Under the pieces are notes generated by a model. That model ran no database searches and had not been told where the DNA came from. It was given only the letters and a program-made list of their open reading frames with translations. Positions 11,367-22,033 of a DNA stretch of 64,000 nucleotides are shown piece after piece. The stretch comes from Eurosta solidaginis. Its lineage: Eukaryota > Arthropoda > Insecta > Diptera > Tephritidae. The position numbers and the translations under genes are program-made. The first letter of the stretch is position 1. Each line of letters opens with the position of its first letter. The DNA lies in assembly GCF_040869045.1 (NCBI RefSeq), contig NC_090320.1, forward strand, positions 254,634,978-254,698,977. The letters are read 5' to 3'.

Positions 11367-12766
11367 GCTCCAGATCCAGGGACATGATCGAGCTTCTGTG
11401 TATTACACAGGTAACATTTTGGAGCTGCGGTACAGGCCGAAGCTTTGTGGCCGCTTTGCCCACACTTCCAGCAGGCGTTACTCCTGTCTGGACCCTTGCA
11501 TTCTGCCTTCCGGTGTCCGTAGCCGAGACACCTAAAGCAGCGTTGTACTTCTGCTCGCTGTCTGATTCGGCACTGTATCCATCCGATCGGAATTTTACCT
11601 TTTTTGAGTAGGGCGTTGCCAATATTCTCGTCCACTTCGACGACCGCCATTTTCTGTTCTCTTTGGTTTGCTGCGAACACAGAGACCCGGAGAGGTCTAG
11701 TGATTTCTTCTTTTCCGACCTCCCTCCTTATTGCGTCTTGGATTTCTGTTTCAGTTGTGAGACAGTCCATGCCAAGTACTTCCAACTTCATCCGCTTGGA
11801 GAGCTGTTGTGCTTCACCGACCTCTCCTACTGCACTACCTATAGCTGTTCTGAAGGCCGTCTGGTCACTGCAGCGCGCCGTTTCAATCAGTACGTTACCA
11901 GATTTGGTTTTTCGTACTGACCGTACCACCGTACCTGTGTCATTAGGGCGGAGCTGCCCGCGTATGGCCCCTAGTACCTGGGCATAGCTTTTGCCTTCCA
12001 CAGGTTTTACCACAAAAGTTGCTGCTTGTCTCCTCTTTCTCACCCGTTTTTGAGCTTTAGGAGCTTGGACGGGGGTTGCCTGCTTGGCTGGCTGGGCCCG
12101 CTGTTTCAGCCTCCGGCGCGCTACATTGGACCAAGACTCACTTTGTGAAAGCGTATTTGTTCTTTCATCTCGTTTCTTTTTGGCTTCCAAGTCCTCCGAG
12201 TGGGAATCTGAGCTCGTTCGTGCCCTCTTGCTTTTTCGGCCCGATTCTCTGCTCTCATCTACCTTTTGGGCCCTTAACGATCCCATGCAGTTTAACGCTT
12301 CCTCGAGAAGAGCCATACCGGTTTTTATGTCCTTGGACACGGTCTTCTGCTTGAGAGCGGTTTCCTGCATCTCGCGCAGCACTGATACCGCATACTCCAG
12401 CAGTTCGTCTTGGCTCTTCCCTTCGAGGCTTGTGTATGAGAGTGAGCCTCTTGGCGGAGTCGCACGTTTCTCCTTCCCAACAGCGCGCTGTGCAACGACA
12501 TTGGGTGAGCTGACCGACGCTTTTTCCCTTGCAGTAGCAGGTGTGGACTGGCTGGGGTTATTGCGCAGCTGTGCTTTCGCTGCCTTTGTCTTTTCCGCCG
12601 ATTCGGTGCCTTGTGTGGGCATTACCGACAAGGTCGCTTTAGCGGGGGTTGTTAAAACCGGCGATCTCTGCACTTTAGTGCTCTTCTTGAACACCGCTTC
12701 ATCGCCCCTTTCTTTCTCGCTTTCTCTACTTTTATCTTCCTTTGTTGTTTTTATTTTGTTGCTCAT
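11309..12766 (-). CDS. LINE ORF1 protein (gag-like, three zinc knuckles), copy C, intact
   Basis: An intact 485-residue protein starting MSNKIKTTKEDK at 12766. ORF1 proteins of this clade bind element RNA and form the ribonucleoprotein. The N-terminal third is Ser/Thr/Lys-rich and low complexity. The middle (about 190-270) is strongly basic (KSKRARTS, KAQKRVRKRRQ). The C-terminus holds CFRCLGYGHRKAEC, CWKCGQSGHKASAC and a third longer knuckle starting CYLCNTQ. It ends with a stop at 11309, after the ORF2 ATG at 11366, giving a 58-base overlap in a different frame. This suggests reinitiation or frameshifting for ORF2, as is usual for R1-type elements. The start is the first ATG after the 5' UTR. 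Confidence 0.9.
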   Translation of the reverse strand: MSNKIKTTKEDKSRESEKERGDEAVFKKSTKVQRSPVLTTPAKATLSVMPTQGTESAEKTKAAKAQLRNNPSQSTPATAREKASVSSPNVVAQRAVGKEKRATPPRGSLSYTSLEGKSQDELLEYAVSVLREMQETALKQKTVSKDIKTGMALLEEALNCMGSLRAQKVDESRESGRKSKRARTSSDSHSEDLEAKKKRDERTNTLSQSESWSNVARRRLKQRAQPAKQATPVQAPKAQKRVRKRRQAATFVVKPVEGKSYAQVLGAIRGQLRPNDTGTVVRSVRKTKSGNVLIETARCSDQTAFRTAIGSAVGEVGEAQQLSKRMKLEVLGMDCLTTETEIQDAIRREVGKEEITRPLRVSVFAANQREQKMAVVEVDENIGNALLKKGKIPIGWIQCRIRQRAEVQRCFRCLGYGHRKAECKGPDRSNACWKCGQSGHKASACTAAPKCYLCNTQKLDHVPGSGACSIFRAALAVAKAKVSIQ

Positions 12767-13403
12767 TTATTCTATTGGGTCTCCGCTTCAAGCCGCTATC
12801 TCCGCACGATGTGCAGTCGCCGTCTTCAATTCCCGTGGTTATCTTTGCAGAAGCAGGGAGGCCACGCGTGGGTTGACACAGGTCCTTATGGGAGTCTGTG
12901 TTCAGAGCCAGAATACAGCGTTAGTCAGGAGTCGTCTCAACTGAGCCTGCACCACCAACTTAATGGCGACGTGCTTCGAACGTACTTGAAGACCTGCCAA
13001 GGTTTTAACGAGACGGAGACGATGCCGATATTAACCTACCAGCCGTTTCGGCAAGGTGTCACCCTTGCTTATTAAGGTAGTAGCCTATCGTCATCGCCAG
13101 CCCGTAGCAATCAGTTCATAATCATATTTCCAGTTTTGGTCAACAGGATCTTACTGGTCTCGATCCTGTGGATGCTTGATGGGGTATTTTAGGGCGGCAT
13201 CCTATCGCCCTTCCACCGGAACTTCGGGATGTGTTGCCCTTAGAGCAACACATTCCCATTTTTCCACTGGATTGCTCGTTTTGGTTCGCCCTGAGTACTT
13301 AATTCACTCAGTACCTCCCGTCTTGTGGGAAGCGTTCCTCTATCCACCACCTGAGGAGGCGCCCGGTAGGGGACCGATACCCCCGCGGGCGGAAACATCA
13401 ACA
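12767..13403 (-). promoter_or_regulatory. Putative 5' UTR / internal promoter region of LINE copy C
   Basis: About 640 bases with higher GC than the AT-rich flank and no sustained reading frame on the element strand. Non-LTR elements carry an internal promoter at the 5' end, so this is where one would be expected. I see no diagnostic core motif. The outer boundary near 13403 is judged only from the composition change. Confidence 0.55.
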
Positions 13404-14930
13404 TTAAAAAAGTATGTTTTGTATTAACTTATTAAATTCGTTCGCATGAGTAAAAATTCGTAAAAACTTGAACAAAATATTACTAACTTTGGAAAAATCC
13501 TGTTCGTTCACACAAAACTTTGGCAACAAGGGCGCAATTTTGCATTTTGCTTGGAGCAGAAGTTGCAAAATTGTACCCGATAAATAGGCGTCCCGGTATC
13601 TCAAAATTTTTGGCACAGTAAATTCAAAAAAGGGTTTTTCGTTTTGTATTGATAACTGTAAAACTAGTTTTTTGTTGTTTTCCCATTTTGTGTGTTTTTT
13701 CGATTTGGTGGTTTTCTTATATTGGTATATTTTTTTTTGTTTGAACTGGCACCATCGTCATAAGTACAAAGTAGAGAGCGCAGTGAGCGTAAAATTCTCT
13801 TTGAAATTTGCTCATGTATTGACTGTTGATCACTGTTGAAATGACCAGTGAGTTCAGTTGTGCTAACAGAAAAATCAGTTAGATTGACCAGGAATCTGTA
13901 AATTTTACAGAATTTTGTTAACTTAAGAGCGACAATTTCTCTTATGTTGAAATGACTAAACTAATTTGTTCGTTTGATAAAGAAATGGGTCGAATTAACC
14001 GTAATTCGATCAATTTCACCGAATCTCCGTTAAGTCAATAAAAACATAACCGATTTGTTGATTTGACTAGCACCATTTCTTTCAGTGTATATATATGTAA
14101 GTGTGCATAACCAGAAGTATGGTAGCTCTTCGGGAATTAAGCTAAACTGTAAGGTTAAACTATGTATTTATAAAAAGCTATGTGTCTGTGTGCGTGTGTC
14201 TACACTGCTTTGTCTTCAATTCAAATCCTCAATCCACATAGGCTACCTACATCAACAGAGTCAAAGAAATTTATATTCATTTATGTATTTATGTAATCCT
14301 TTTAGCATTCGTTTTGAATTTTTAACTCTTATTCTGGAAATGAGAACTTAACTCGTTTAAGCATTTGTACCCCACTATAATTTCAATTGTTGTGCCGTTT
14401 TTTCGTATACCCTTTACGATCATAAAATGGGATATTGGAATTAGTCTAGAAAGTTAAGAAGATATTTAAAAACACAAACAAGTGTGTGTATTTCATTTAA
14501 TGTGTGGCCTAGAGCTCGTTTAAAATCATTAAAATTATTTCAATTCAAAGGCCGAAAAAGCAACAAAAATAATATCGATATTTAAAAACTGTAAACTCTA
14601 CATTTATCATAATGGATCAGAAGGCGGCATAAAGCCACTCATATAATGAAATTTTGACTCAGAATTTTGAAAAGTGTCCATTGCATGTACTTTGTGAGAT
14701 AGCGTAGCACTATTCTCTGAGCCACATTTTCCATATCGTGCCTTTAGCTTCACGAAAATTCATAGCAAAAGGAAAATAAGTCATAATATCGCTTTCAGTA
14801 GCATCACAAGTATTCAGTACTATCACCACATTTATAGAGTTAGTACTACATACAGACGCACTGCAACAGCGATCAGGGCATTTCATTCGCGCGACAGTAA
14901 CCGCGAGTGTGCAAACTTCGCAAATTGTTT
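13404..14930. other. AT-rich spacer, no gene recognised
   Basis: No sustained protein-like frame, RNA gene or clear repeat family. Short open frames (for example 14085-14351) look like chance. Confidence 0.6.
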
Positions 14931-14938
14931 ATTATGAC

Positions 14939-15248
14939 CAGCGATGGGCACCACTACACTTACATGGCTACCAAATTGTGAATGTGTTAGTAAACACGAC
15001 CGCGTAGCGAGCAAGAAATCAAAATAAATTATTTATTTAGTTTGATTTCAATACTTGAACGGTGAGCATGTGTCACACGCACTCTTTGGTACTCTGTTTT
15101 AAGCGAGCGTGCGACACTTCCTTACTGCACGACCATCGAAATCAAACTAAAAGAGATGTCGTTGATTTTGACGAAGTAGCCACTGTGCTCTTGCTTATCG
15201 TATACATATATGGTCGCTTAGCAGGTGCTAAGCTCATGCCCACCCCGG
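14939..15248. mobile_element. hAT-type MITE, 310 bp, with 8-bp target duplication
   Basis: The element starts CAGCGATGGGCACC and ends TGCCCACCCCGG, so its imperfect terminal inverted repeats have the CAG-n-G-n-TGGGCA form typical of hAT transposons. It is flanked by a perfect 8-bp direct repeat ATTATGAC at 14931-14938 and 15249-15256, the hAT target-site length. No transposase frame is present, so it is non-autonomous. Inside is a hairpin at about 15016-15051 (GAAATCAAA ... TTTGATTTC), whose motif recurs near 15138. Confidence 0.85.
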
Positions 15249-15451
15249 ATTATGACATATCACGGTGTGCCTGAAGCAAGTTTAATTGAAGGGTCAAAGC
15301 ACAACCGATTTTCTCGTGGATTCTTATTTTATGGACCAAATTAAGTCAGAATCCAAAATTTAAGCTTTTTCTGCCGAGCCGTTTTTGAGAAAATTCGATT
15401 AAAATTTTGAAAATAGCAAAAAATCAGTACTAACTTTTTTGATCTTTTTGA

Positions 15452-15912
15452 TTTGTCATCCGATTTTGCCCATATTTGGAACACATAATACATACAAGAA
15501 TAGAAATCGGCCTATGCAAAAAAATTGCCGCTAACTGGCGCATGGATCGAGATATTCATAAAAGTCGTATTTGTGGTCCGATTTGGTTCATATTTGGAAC
15601 AAAATCGATTTATGAAAAAAAAAAAAAAAATTGCCGCTAGGTGGCGCAAGAATCGATATATTCACAAAAATCGTATCGAAAGTTTTGAATATCTAGATGT
15701 TTGCGCCACCTAGCGGCATCTTTTTCTCAGGCCGTCTTCTATTCATGTATGTATAATGTGTTCCAAATAGCAGCTAAATCGGACCACAAATACGAATTTT
15801 GTGAATATCTCGATCCATGCGCCACCTAGCGGAAATTTTATGGAATAGGTCGATTTCTATTCTTATATGTATTATGTGTTCCAAATATGAGCCAAATCGG
15901 ACCACAATTAAT
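15452..15912. repeat. Imperfect inverted repeat built of ~115-bp subunits
   Basis: The left arm (15452-~15690) and right arm (~15695-15912) are reverse complements with scattered mismatches. Each arm has two subunits carrying TGGTCCGATTTGG, CATATTTGGAACA and the GCCGCTAGGTGGCGC motif. A poly(A) of 16 bases at ~15615 interrupts the left arm. It looks like a small non-autonomous hairpin element, but I cannot define termini or a target duplication. Confidence 0.65.
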
Positions 15913-16020
15913 TCCCTTTTCAGGCACAAGCCTGCCACTTTTGAACTATAGGTCACCTCGATCGCCCACTACTTTTTGTGGTCATGAAGAACCTTCCTTA
16001 CCGACACATCCTTCTCCGAT

Positions 16021-19000
16021 GGCTCTGGGATGTTAGCACCCCATTTCTGGAATTTTATAAGAAAACATATGCCAAATAATTGGTCACTAATTGGTCATAA
16101 TTGGTCAGCAGGTTTCAGTAATTGGTCAGCATTAGAAAAAATTTTATGGATATTTTAAAATTTTCATGGTCGGGTGTGGGATGTTAGCACCCCATTTCTG
16201 GAATTTTATAACAAAACATATGCCAAATAATTGGTCACTAATTGGTCATAATTGGTCAGCGGGTCCCACTAATTGGTCAGCCATAGACAATTTTTTATGG
16301 CCATTTAAAATTTTCCTGTTTAAACACCCTGTATACATAAATTTTCCAAAAAAAATTATGCCTATTAATTGGTCACTAATTGGTCATAATTGGTCACCAG
16401 GTTTCTTTAATTGGTCAGCCATAGGAACTTTTTAATTAATTTTTAAAGTTTTCTTTGTTATCGGATGTTACCCTGTTATCGGATGTTAGCACCCCATCGG
16501 TGGATTTTGAATTCGAAAAGCATGCCAACTAATTGGTCACTAATTGGTCATAATTGGTCAGTGGGTCCCACTAATTGGTCAGCCATAGACAATTTTTTAT
16601 GGCCATTTAAAGTTTTCCAAGGAAAACCAATTTTCCTGTCTAGACACCCTGTATAAATAAATTTTCCAAAAAAAACTATGCCAATTAATTGGTCACTAAT
16701 TGGTCATAATTGGTCAGCAGGTTTCGTTAATTGGTCAGCCATAGGAACTTTTTAATTAATTTTTAAAGTTTTCTTTGTTATCGGATGTTATCGTGTTATC
16801 GGATGTTAGCACCCCATCGGTGGATTTTCAAATCGAAACGTATGCCAAATAATTGGTCACTAATTGGTCATAATTGGTCAGCGGGTCCCACTAATTGGTC
16901 AGCCATAGAAAATTTTTTATGGCCATTTAAAGTTTTCCAAGGGAAAAACAATTTTCCTGTTTAAACACCCTGTATACATAAATTTTCCAAAAAAAATTAT
17001 GCCAATTAATTGGTCACTAGTTGGTCATAATTGGTCAGTGGGTCCCACTAATTGGTCAGCCATAGACAATTTTTTATGACCATTTAAAGTTTTCCAAGGA
17101 AAATCAATTTTGCTGTCTAGACACCCTGTATACATAAATTTTCCAAAAAAAAAATATGCCAATTAATTGGTCACTAATTGGTCATAATTGGTCAGCGGGT
17201 TTCGTTAATTGGTCAGCCATAGGAACTTTTTAATTAATTTTTAAAGTTTTCTTTGTTATCGGATGTTACCCTGTTATCGGATGTTAGCACCCCATCGGTG
17301 GATTTTCGATTCGAAAGGTATGCCAAATAATTGGTCACTAATTGGTCATAATTGGTCAGCGGGTCCCACTAATTGGCCAGCCATAGAAAATTTTTTATGG
17401 CCATTTAAAATTTTCCAAGGGAAAAACAATTTTCCTGTTTAAACACCCTGTATACATAAATTTTCCAAAAAAATTATATCACTTAATTGGTCACTAATTG
17501 GTCATAATTGGTCAGTGGGTCCCACTATTTGGTCAGCCATAGACAATTTTTTATGACCATTTAAAGTTTTCCAAGGAAAATAAATTTTGCTGTCTAGACA
17601 CCCTGTATACATAAATTTTCCAAAAAAAATTATGCCAATTAATTGGTCACTAATTGGTCATAATTGGTCAGCAGGTTTCGTTAATTGGTCAGCCATAGGA
17701 ACTTTTTAATTAATTTTTAAAGTTTTCTTTGTTATCGGATGTTACCCTTTTATCGGATGTTAGCACCCCATCGGTGGATTTTCAAATCGAAACGTATGCC
17801 AAATAATTGGTCACTAATTGGTCATAATTGGTCAGCGGGTCCCACTAATTGGTCAGCCATAGAAAATTTTTTATGGCCATTTAAAGTTTTCCAAGGGAAA
17901 AACAATTTTCCTGTTTAAACACCCTGTATACATAAATTTTCCAAAAAAAATTATGCCAATTAATTGGTCACTAATTGGTCATAATTGGTCAGCAGGTTTC
18001 GTTAATTGGTCAGCCATAGGAACTTTTTAATTAATTTTTAAAGTTTTCTTTGTTATCGGATGTTATCGTGTTATCGGATGTTAGCACCCCATCGGTGGAT
18101 TTTCGATCCGATAACAAAGAAAACTTTAAAAATTAATTAAAAAGTTCCTATGGCTGACCAATTAACGAAACCTGGTGACCAATTATGACCAATTAGTGAC
18201 CAATTAATTGGCATAATTTTTTTTGGAAAATTTATGTATACAGGGTGTTTAAACAGGAAAATTGTTTTTCCCTTGGAAAACTTTAAATGGTCATAAAAAA
18301 TTTTCTATGGCTGACCAATTAGTGGGACCCGCTGACCAATTATGACCAATTAGTGACCAATTATTTGGCATACCTTTCAAATCGAAAATCCACCGATGGG
18401 GTGCTAACATCCGATAACAGGGCAACATCCGATAACAAAGAAAACTTTAAAAATTAATTAAAAAGTTCCTATGGCTGACCAATTAACGAAACCTGCTGAC
18501 CAATTATGACCAATTAGTGACCAATTAATTGGCATAATTTTTTTTGGAAAATTTATGTATACAGGGTGTCTAGGCAGCAAAATTGATTTTCCTTGGAAAA
18601 CTTTAAATGGTCATAAAAAATTGTCTATTGCCGACCAATTAGTGGGACCCACTGACCAATTATGACCAATTAGTGACCAATTAATTGGCATAATTTTTTT
18701 TGGAAAATTTATGTATACAGGGTGTTTAAACAGGAAAATTGTTTTTCCCTTGGAAAATTTTAAATGGCCATACAAAATTTTCTATGGCTGACCAATTAGT
18801 GGGACCCGCTGACCAATTATGACCAATGAGTGGTCAATTATTTGGCATACGTTTCGATTTGAAAATCCACCGATGGGGTGCTAACATCCGATAACACGAT
18901 AACATCCGATAACAAAGAAAACTTTAAAAATTAATTAAAAAGTTCCTATGGCTGACCAATTAACGAAACCTGCTGACCAATTATGACCAATTAGTGACCA

Positions 19001-19537
19001 ATTAATTGGCATAATTTTTTTTTGGAAAATTTATGTATACAGGGTGTCTAGACAGGAAAATTGGTTTTCCTTGGAAAACTTTAAATGGCCATAAAAAATT
19101 GTCTATGGCTGACCAATTAGTGGGACCCACTGACCAATTATGACCAATTAGTGACCAATTATTTGGCATACTTTTCGAATTCAAAATCCACCGATGGGGT
19201 GCTAACATCCGATAACAGGGTAACATCCGATAACAAAGAAAACTTTAAAAATTAATTAAAAAGTTCCTATGGCTGACCAATTAACGAAACCTGGTGACCA
19301 ATTATGACCAATAAGTGACCAATTAATTGGCATAATTTTTTTGGAAAATTTATGTACACAGGGTGTTTAAACAGGAAAATTGTTTTTCCCTTGGAAAACT
19401 TTAAATGGCCATAAAAAATTTTCTATGGCTGACCAATTAGTGGGACCCGCTGACCAATTATGACCAATTAGTGACCAATTATTTGGTATATGTTTTGTTA
19501 TAAAATTCCAGAAATGGGTTGCTAACATCCCAGAGCC
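16021..19537. mobile_element. Foldback (FB-like) element, 3517 bp, perfect 9-bp target duplication
   Basis: The ends are inverted repeats: GGCTCTGGGATGTTAGCACC at 16021 and its complement ending GCTAACATCCCAGAGCC at 19537. They are flanked by the 9-bp direct repeat TTCTCCGAT at 16012-16020 and 19538-19546. The whole element is two inverted arms meeting near 18106/18107 with almost no loop. The left arm is about 2.09 kb and the right about 1.43 kb. Both are made of tandem subunits with AATTGGTCACTAATTGGTC clusters, CACCCTGTATACATAAATTT, and TTATCGGATGTTAGCACCCC at 300-480-base spacing. Long subrepeated inverted arms with 9-bp duplications define Drosophila foldback elements, which are linked to the MULE superfamily. 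No transposase is present, and open frames rich in NWSLIGHNWS are repeat translations. Confidence 0.9.
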
Positions 19538-19656
19538 TTCTCCGATCCACCGATATCAACTGATTCGTCTACTGCGACTCTTCCAACATCCATTTCACCA
19601 ACAACCGGTTGCTTCATCGTCAACGCCGATTAACCAAGCATATCTACTGGCACCAA

Positions 19657-19839
19657 CTAATCCAACGATTCGTTGTCTGGAATTCGCCAACCTTTAGTTG
19701 CTTGGAAGTCGATCTTAAAAAGGTTATATAAAGCAACTGAAACAAGAGAAAAGAGGAATAAAAAGAGCATTGTAAGAACAATGTTGATGATATGGATAAC
19801 ATCAATGCTTTTGGTTACAGTCACGGTTCCAGAAAGCAT
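19657..19839 (-). CDS. Short membrane-type frame, unrecognised
   Basis: A 60-codon frame with a hydrophobic stretch (IVLTMLFLFLFSLVSVALY, about residues 20-38). The sense strand contains a good splice-acceptor-like tract (pyrimidines then TTTCAG) inside the hydrophobic part, so the frame may be chance across an intron end. The frame beyond its stop stays fairly open on the minus strand across the foldback target site into 16011-15920. I recognise no family. It could be a fragment of a disrupted gene or transposon, or noise. Confidence 0.2.
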   Translation of the reverse strand: MLSGTVTVTKSIDVIHIINIVLTMLFLFLFSLVSVALYNLFKIDFQATKGWRIPDNESLD

Positions 19840-19931
19840 TGATTTATGATGATAAAACTATGAATTACAGACTTTTATCGACCGGCTATGGGTTTGTTAT
19901 AGAAGAGTTGTTGAATTTTATCGCAACTATG

Positions 19932-20274
19932 TTGCTGCCGTAGTGTGATTGTTCCGTGCTCTGCTTATCACAGCGAATATCCTGAGTTCACGCCCCGATC
20001 AAAGCAACATCAAAATTTAACAAACAATTTTTTTCAACTGGAAGAAAATTTTTCTAATAGGGTCGCCCTTCGGCAGTGTTTGGCAAGCACTTCGAGTGTA
20101 TTTCTGTAATGAAAAGCTCTCAGTGAAAACTCATCTGCCTTGCAGATGCCGTTCGGAATCGGTCCCGTCCCGCCAATTTTGTAGGAAAAATTAACAGGAG
20201 CACGACGCAAATTGGAAGAAAAGCTCGGCCTTAAATCTCTTCCGAGTTTATCATGCCTTTCATTTATCCAAAAT
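19932..20274 (+). mobile_element. tRNA-derived SINE copy 1 (diverged)
   Basis: Aligns along its length with the better copies at 22034-22396 and 58861-59223. It has a tRNA-like head with degraded box A (TAGTGTGATTGTTCCGTGCTC) and box B (GAGTTCACGCCCC), then the shared body (GGTCGCCC, CATCTGCCTTGCAGATGCCG, AGGAGCACGACGCAAATTGG) and an ATTTAT-type 3' end. A short stretch before CCGTCCCGCC is missing. It is older than copies 2 and 7. Confidence 0.8.
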
Positions 20275-20680
20275 TTACAGAAAAAATATCGATTTGTTAT
20301 CAAAAAATTACGCAGTTGTTATCGAAAAGTTTTCAATTTACCATCAAAAATTTTTGAAAAATTATTTATTTCTTATCAAAAACATTTCGATTAGTTAGCG
20401 GACAGTTATCGATTATTATCAAATAGTTATCGATTATTTATCGACAAGTAAAGATACATTATCAATACGATATTGTATTTGTTACGGAAAAGTTATCGAA
20501 GCTTTACTAATATTTTAGCGGCGTCTTATTTTTTAGTTAAATTATTTGAATAAATTTTTTTAAGAAAAATTATCGATTTGTTACTAAAAATACTGTTATA
20601 GAAAAGTTTTAGATTTCCTTTAAGAATGTTTTCAATACTTTTCGGTGCGTTATCGATTTGTTATCGTGGTCGCATCATAA
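20275..20680. repeat. Degenerate TTATCGA-rich minisatellite, first locus
   Basis: Irregular ~20-25-base repeats of the type ATCGATTTGTTATCAAAAA on either strand, the same family as the larger array at 43800-44780. There is no coding content. Confidence 0.7.
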
Positions 20681-20684
20681 TAAT

Positions 20685-21290
20685 TCAATAATAAAATAAT
20701 ATCTTGTTGGCATTGATTACTACATATAAGAATCCAGAGAAGCTTTTCTCAAAAAGCCCCAAACTGTTTTTTCTGGTAAAATTACCACCGCTGTTTATTA
20801 ACTTCGACCAGTTAGCTAGCTCTAGTTAAATTAAATACATTAGCTTTCTAGAAGATTACCTGTATTTGCAACTTGAAATCTTACAAATACTTCGTACTCA
20901 CACTTTTTTATCCTAAGTATTGCATTTTTTAGTACGTTAAGCTTTTTTCGAAGCTTCGAGTCTCTAGCACAGTATCTAGTAGTATTGCATTTTTTAGGAC
21001 TTTAAGCTTTTTTCGAAGCTTCGAGTCGGGAAGTCACTTCAAACTCAGTATCCAGCAAACGATAGCCTTCTTCCACATAAGGCACTATAATCCAAGTCAA
21101 TTTTCTTGAATTCTAATTAAGGCTAAAGGTATAGCGTCAACCATGCCGCTGGAAACAGTGCCTCCCTTACTTTTTTATGTGTTTTTTTTTTTTTTTTGTG
21201 TGTGGAAGATTAAGATTTTGTTTATTTTTCTGCACTGTTACTATCTTACTCACTATTTTAGCAGCGGCTTATTTCCTCAATCCCTTTCAG
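20685..21290. other. AT-rich spacer with a 64-bp tandem duplication
   Basis: The segment starting ATTGCATTTTTTAG occurs at 20919 and again at 20983, a two-copy tandem repeat with a 64-base period. Each copy carries the imperfect palindrome AAGCTTTTTTCGAAGCTT. Nothing else was recognised. Confidence 0.7.
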
Positions 21291-21386
21291 CTGGTTGCTA
21301 TGTGTCTTGCGAAAGTCAAGAAGGACAGAATTAATTGGGGTGGATTGAATTTCGTGTGCACTTTAATTGAAATTTGCATTCCAATG
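21291..21386 (+). CDS. Possible internal exon (32 codons), unrecognised
   Basis: A strong acceptor-like tract (TTCCTCAATCCCTTTCAG) ends at 21290 and a consensus donor (CCAATG|GTAAGC) follows 21386. The 96 bases between are exactly 32 codons in one open phase and read protein-like, including KVKKDRINWGGLNF and a hydrophobic end with paired cysteines. The family is not recognised, and no neighbouring exon is evident in the window. It may be chance. Confidence 0.27.
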
Positions 21387-21389
21387 GTA

Positions 21390-22020
21390 AGCTAGTTTAC
21401 GTGGTTGGTAAATCATTTGTAAATTATATTTAAATTTCGTGTTTAAAATTTATTAAAATTAAATTTTATATTTGGTATGTAGTTTTAACTGGAAGGTGAA
21501 GAAAAATCCAAGAGTAAAAGAACGATAGGTGCGGAAAGAGTCCACAAAAATACATTATTTGCAACAACGTTGTAAAAACTGGATTCGAAGGCAAAAATAG
21601 TATAAAAAATTGATAATTTTGCTTTAGTGAGCATCAACATGTCCCACAGTGTGATATATCATCAACCTGGCTGATATAAAGTCACGACTGGAATAAATAA
21701 TTAATTTTTCTAGCTCTACTCACCAACTGAGGCCTTTACATAAAAATAACTATATTATTTGTAAACATTTATTATTATTTCACAACTTTTTAAGTTTTTA
21801 TTGAGCTAAATTTAAATCAAGAAAATTTATATAAAAGTTAGAAAAATTCATAAGAGGAAACGTATTATCGTGAAGAAGAGCATATTTTTGTATGTAGTAA
21901 TAAGTAATTGCAATAAACTTAAATAAATGTAATTAAAATCAAAAAAATCTAAGCTGAAACTGAAGTCGAACTCTTCATCTAGGTCTGAGATGTTGTAGCC
22001 TTGATCAAAATTCGCTGTCT
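21390..22020. other. AT-rich spacer, nothing recognised
   Basis: No protein-like frame or repeat family seen. It ends at the target duplication of the next SINE. Confidence 0.6.
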
Positions 22021-22033
22021 GGGTTTGACAATA

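Larger units (their letters stand above)
8245..13403 (-). mobile_element. R1-clade LINE copy C, near full length
   Basis: This is the only copy with a 5' end in the window. From right to left: a 5' UTR of about 640 bases (12767-~13403), intact ORF1 (11309-12766), ORF2 (8482-11366) with a 133-bp deletion, a 3' UTR (8263-8481) and an 18-base poly(A) tail (T run 8245-8262). The 5' boundary is placed where the GC-rich UTR changes to AT-rich spacer, near 13403, and is approximate. The 5' flank does not contain the hexanucleotide repeat found after the 3' end, and I see no target-site duplication. Confidence 0.9.

Noticed and set aside
1..13403. Telomere-type head-to-tail LINE array
   Set aside because: The arrangement recalls HeT-A/TART arrays, but identical 5' truncations and a shared spacer in A and B point to segmental duplication, and C is joined to ordinary AT-rich DNA on its 5' side.
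16166..19226. Frames with NWSLIGHNWS repeats
   Set aside because: Translation of the foldback subrepeat. They change with repeat number and have no start or context.
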